Program-made: the position numbers and the translations under genes
Assembly: GCA_951394045.1 (NCBI GenBank)
Contig: OX595986.1
Span: forward strand, 4,679,534 to 4,743,533
Reading direction: 5' to 3'
DNA length: 64,000 nt
Origin: Nitzschia sp. DOCU1
Taxonomy: Eukaryota > Bacillariophyta > Bacillariophyceae > Bacillariales > Bacillariaceae
Part shown: in pieces, positions 61,308-64,000 of the stretch
Layout of the letters: the number at the start of each line of letters is the position of its first letter
Position numbering within the stretch: the first letter of the stretch is position 1
The notes under the pieces: generated by a model
Database searches by the model: none
The model's input: the letters and a program-made list of their open reading frames with translations, nothing else
Told to the model about the DNA's origin: nothing

Positions 61308-62513
61308 CTAGTAGAGTGCGCCTAGCTTCTCAGACAGTGTTGTCTTGTGGAGTGAGGCGTTCTGTGGTGATGTGCGATCCGCAATCAAGTCGGCAAAACT
61401 GTGTTTCAACGAAACCTTGGCAACCGTTCCACTGCTGAACATGGGGGCAAGCAGCTTCCAAACAAAGGAAAAGACCTTTGGCGGTCTGACCAAAACGATG
61501 CTCTTGGTGGATTCAGGGTAGTTGGCCTGCGCCAGATGTATCCATGGTTTGAGCACGTGCGAAACAAAAGCAGGGGAAAACTGTGACAAGGCCATTGCAC
61601 GAAGGTCGCAGATCTCTTCGACGAATACCATCTGCTTCGTCCGAAGACTTTCTCGGTACAAGTGCAAGTGTAGCGCTTCAAAGAAGTAAGTCCAATATCC
61701 AAGGAAAGTCTTGAGAGTTAACTTCTTTTCTTGAATGAGTTTGGTGATGCCTTGCGTGTCCCATCGCCCCACCTGCAGAAGCATAGGGAACACTCCATTC
61801 GAGGTCTCGCGTGGCTCAACGGAGTACGGAAGGTACTCGCTAACAATGGCCCATTCTCGTGGTGGGCGAAATATGTTGGACTCTCCTAGGGCGAGACGTT
61901 CATCGATGCGTAGTCGAATCTCATCGACGTTGTTCTCTTCTCGCCATTGCAAAAACTGTCTGTAGCGAACAGCGGCAGTCACAGGATCCTGAATCGTGTC
62001 TTTTCGTAAGAATCGGAGCAGCCGAAAATCGCTGTAAACATCTGGAAAGGCGTCCACCACTTTGACTTCCCGACCGTCAAGAGCTTTGACGGTCTTGTCA
62101 GCAATCTTCTGCAAATCTCGTCCCAAGACAATCTTCATTGCCGCCAAGTGTCGCTGTTCTGCTTCGTCGGTACATGCCCAAGAAGGGAGATTCAAGTTGG
62201 ACTGAGTCTTGGCGACTCCCCATGGATCAACATCAGCAACACTGAGGGCGGTTGGGCTGGCAGGGACCTTTTCAAGGCTTCGCTTTAGAAGCCGCACCTT
62301 CCAAGGATTTCGAAGCCTTCTTTGTTGCTGCTTCTGAATTGCAGGAAGCGGGTAGTAAGTTGTCTCTACCTTTTCTGGCTCTGGGTTAACCGAAATCGGA
62401 GCCGGTCGTATATGGCGCCGCAACAACGTCGCGGTGTTGAGCTCCAACGCGCCGATGAGCGGGAAGCAGCTGGCCAAAAGTGTAAGGATATGTATTCTAA
62501 TCTTTCTATTCAT
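61308..62513 (-). CDS. CRAL-TRIO (Sec14-like) domain protein with signal peptide
   Basis: 401 residues. The N-terminus is a signal peptide (IRIHILTLLASCFPLIGALE) followed by about 90 low-complexity residues. A CRAL-TRIO N-like helical region is at about 160-200 (FRLLRFLRKDTIQDPVTA…YRQFLQWREENNVDEIR). The lipid-binding fold is at about 240-385: FPMLLQVGRWDTQGI, LHLYRESLRTKQMVFVEEI, WIHLAQANYPESTKSIVLV and PKVFSFVWKLLAPMFS. The NYPE motif (YPE after AQAN) is typical of Sec14 proteins. Known: the family carries phosphatidylinositol, tocopherol or other small lipids. The signal peptide is unusual for a family that is mostly cytosolic. There is no clear Phe plastid motif at the cleavage site. Secretory route or plastid, uncertain. 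Confidence 0.8.
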   Translation of the reverse strand: MNRKIRIHILTLLASCFPLIGALELNTATLLRRHIRPAPISVNPEPEKVETTYYPLPAIQKQQQRRLRNPWKVRLLKRSLEKVPASPTALSVADVDPWGVAKTQSNLNLPSWACTDEAEQRHLAAMKIVLGRDLQKIADKTVKALDGREVKVVDAFPDVYSDFRLLRFLRKDTIQDPVTAAVRYRQFLQWREENNVDEIRLRIDERLALGESNIFRPPREWAIVSEYLPYSVEPRETSNGVFPMLLQVGRWDTQGITKLIQEKKLTLKTFLGYWTYFFEALHLHLYRESLRTKQMVFVEEICDLRAMALSQFSPAFVSHVLKPWIHLAQANYPESTKSIVLVRPPKVFSFVWKLLAPMFSSGTVAKVSLKHSFADLIADRTSPQNASLHKTTLSEKLGALY

Positions 62514-63192
62514 TGTAAAGTTTTGGTTTCTCGATGGATGAGTTTATGGGACAATGCCCCACCCAAGAGATAAGAGACACAAGAAGGAGTAGATTACCCC
62601 CGATTTGGTATTCCTGTTGGGTATGATTTTAATGTTCCTTTCCCATTCATCATGTCAGGAAGGTGGTTCGTGTTCCTTGAATGCAATCTTGATTTCAGTG
62701 AGGCTCTTTGGCTTCGACGGCTTTTTCCAATTGTTCCTCCGATAGCCCCCGCGTCACTATTCTTCGCAGTTTGTGCGCTCGTTCTCTGCACTTCCAATTC
62801 GCCCTTCGTGTCTTCTTTTGCTGATGTCAGCGCGTAGTTTGACACCCTTCTGTTCGCTCGAGCGCTATTGAACGTGACGAAGTCGTGAATAAAAATGAGT
62901 CCCATGAACGGGGAGCAAAACCGAAGACCTCGAGGAAGAGGTGCAGGGGCTCGCGCACAGACGGCCACGTCACATTTCGAAAAGATGCAAGCCCGAGAAC
63001 AGAAGTTTCGCTTTGGAGGGTGGCGACGATGAGATGAGGTTCTCTGTGTCGAATCTTTAGAAGTCTTTCATTGCGACGGATAACAGGACTGCTTCTCGAA
63101 TATTCCTTGTCCATTTGTTGAAGCGTTCGGAATTTGCTTGTGACGGAGTTGTCTGGTTGTGCTCGTTGTCATCCGCTGGCGACCAAAGACGA
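62514..63192. promoter_or_regulatory. Divergent interval, CRAL-TRIO and PDZ genes
   Basis: About 680 bp between divergent starts. A minus-strand open frame (62594-62968) exists without known domains, and I do not call it a gene. Both promoters are expected here. Confidence 0.4.
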
Positions 63193-64000
63193 ATGAGGCA
63201 TCGGACACCCTTTGTGGCGCTCGTCGGGTCGTTCGTCGTCGCCACTTTGGCGTTTGCGCCAGACGTCCGAAGACCGTCGTTATGTTCCCCGTTTATCTCT
63301 TCGCGTCGTCGATTCCAGACTAACAGTCGCCTCCACGAATCTGTCGAAAAGGGTGTGGAAGAGGCCACTGAAGTGAGCGCCTTGGAAGTGGAGGTCAAAG
63401 AAGCCTATCCCAATGCCAAGATTTTGACCATGGAGTTGAAGGAGCACGTACCACTGGGGTGCACAGTAGAAGAGAGCATGGACACGGAGAATGATCCATC
63501 CATTGTCTTTGTGAGCAAGGTGGTCGAAGGGGGCAATGCAGAAAAGGTGGGAATCAAAGTTGGTGACGTGATCATTGGTGTTACAGGGTTGTTCGGTGAC
63601 ATGACCCCAGTGTTTCAATCCGGTATCGAGAAAATGTAAGATTTGGACATGAAAGGAAGCGTCAACGCCTTGTTGTTTCGTAGCTCATCTATCTGCTTGA
63701 TGATATCCTTTGGAATCGAATGCTTTCACTCTCAGTAAGGGATTTGTGGCTTCGGTTCCTGAAGAAGAACCGCTGCTGCTACAACTTGCTCGGGGAACTG
63801 GCGTGTTGGAACGGCACGAGGCTACCGTGGTTGATTTGTGTCAGTCTCCTGGCTCTTCGGATAAGGAAGTGGAAGAGTGCGTTGTCGACTTTTTGGCATC
63901 GGGCTACGACACATCGCCCGTAGTCGACCCAAATGAGGAGTGCGTATTGGACGACGATTCCGCGGATTGTATGCTAGATAACATGATGGCGTTATGGGCC
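63193..64000 (+). CDS. Plastid-targeted PDZ-domain protein, runs off the window
   Basis: Exon 1 is 63193-63635 and exon 2 starts at 63736 (100-bp GT-AG intron, phase 2). The splice gives …SGIEKIKGFVASVPEEE, and the frame stays open to the window end. The start at 63193 yields a signal peptide (FVALVGSFVVATLAFAP) ending in a good diatom plastid motif (LA|FAP), followed by a basic Ser/Arg transit-like stretch. Residues of about 95-147 form a PDZ-like fold: PLGCTVEESM as the carboxylate-loop region, IVFVSKVVEGGNAEKVGIKVGDVIIGVTG as the usual core (its parts read VVEGGNAEKVGI and KVGDVI). After the intron the sequence is acidic with Cys and matches no domain I know. Known: single PDZ domains in plastids are found in proteases and in small scaffold proteins. 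No protease domain is visible so far. Confidence 0.7.

Noticed and set aside
1..64000. CRISPR array or prokaryotic operon organisation
   Set aside because: No regular short repeats with unique spacers; genes have introns and eukaryotic families.

Overview
The window is nuclear DNA from a photosynthetic stramenopile, most likely a diatom (species not determined). The evidence is as follows: intron-bearing genes with short GT-AG introns (about 70 to 210 bp); two proteins whose signal peptides end in the Phe-containing diatom plastid-import motif (…EGFVAP… at the left end, …LAFAP… at the right end); a heat-shock-factor gene; and an RNA polymerase I largest-subunit gene of eukaryotic type. All identifications are by eye from sequence motifs, and no search was run.

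Layout. 608-1846 (-) is a plastid-targeted AlgH/UPF0301 protein. 2605-26424 is a head-to-tail array of three units of about 7.95 kb. Each unit carries a UBA plus ZnF-UBP protein gene (+), a three-segment membrane protein with an acidic tail (-), a frameshifted gene resembling an Fe(II)/2-oxoglutarate oxygenase (+), a non-coding stretch with several repeats, and a GT92-type glycosyltransferase gene (+). Both array junctions lie in what is intron 1 of the glycosyltransferase gene. Only the third copy (24539-27267) therefore keeps its 3' exons; the first two are cut off, and their read-through ends 25 bp before the next UBP gene. A fourth, diverged GT92 gene lies at 29586-32372, and between the two complete GT92 genes is a stand-alone H-NOX haem-sensor protein (27527-28957, -).

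32953-47790 holds single-copy genes: a small secreted protein, a dynamin-like GTPase with one frameshift, a sulfotransferase-like type II membrane protein, a PLC-like phosphodiesterase, a proline-iminopeptidase-like hydrolase, a membrane protein with three Cys-rich repeats, a family-16 methyltransferase and a TMEM144-like transporter. 48146-53933 is a complete seven-exon RPA1 gene with an extra Tudor-like segment. The right part has a broken MYND-finger gene, a low-complexity protein ending in an Aven-like motif, a CTAG-rich gene-free stretch, an HSF gene whose 3' end has been amplified four times, a CRAL-TRIO protein and the start of a plastid PDZ protein.

The genes do not form one pathway. 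The clearest story is structural: recent amplification of a four-gene block, with truncation, frameshifts and mosaic sequence exchange between copies. Several single-base frameshifts (2-oxoglutarate-like genes, dynamin, MYND) could be real or could be assembly errors; raw reads or transcripts would decide.
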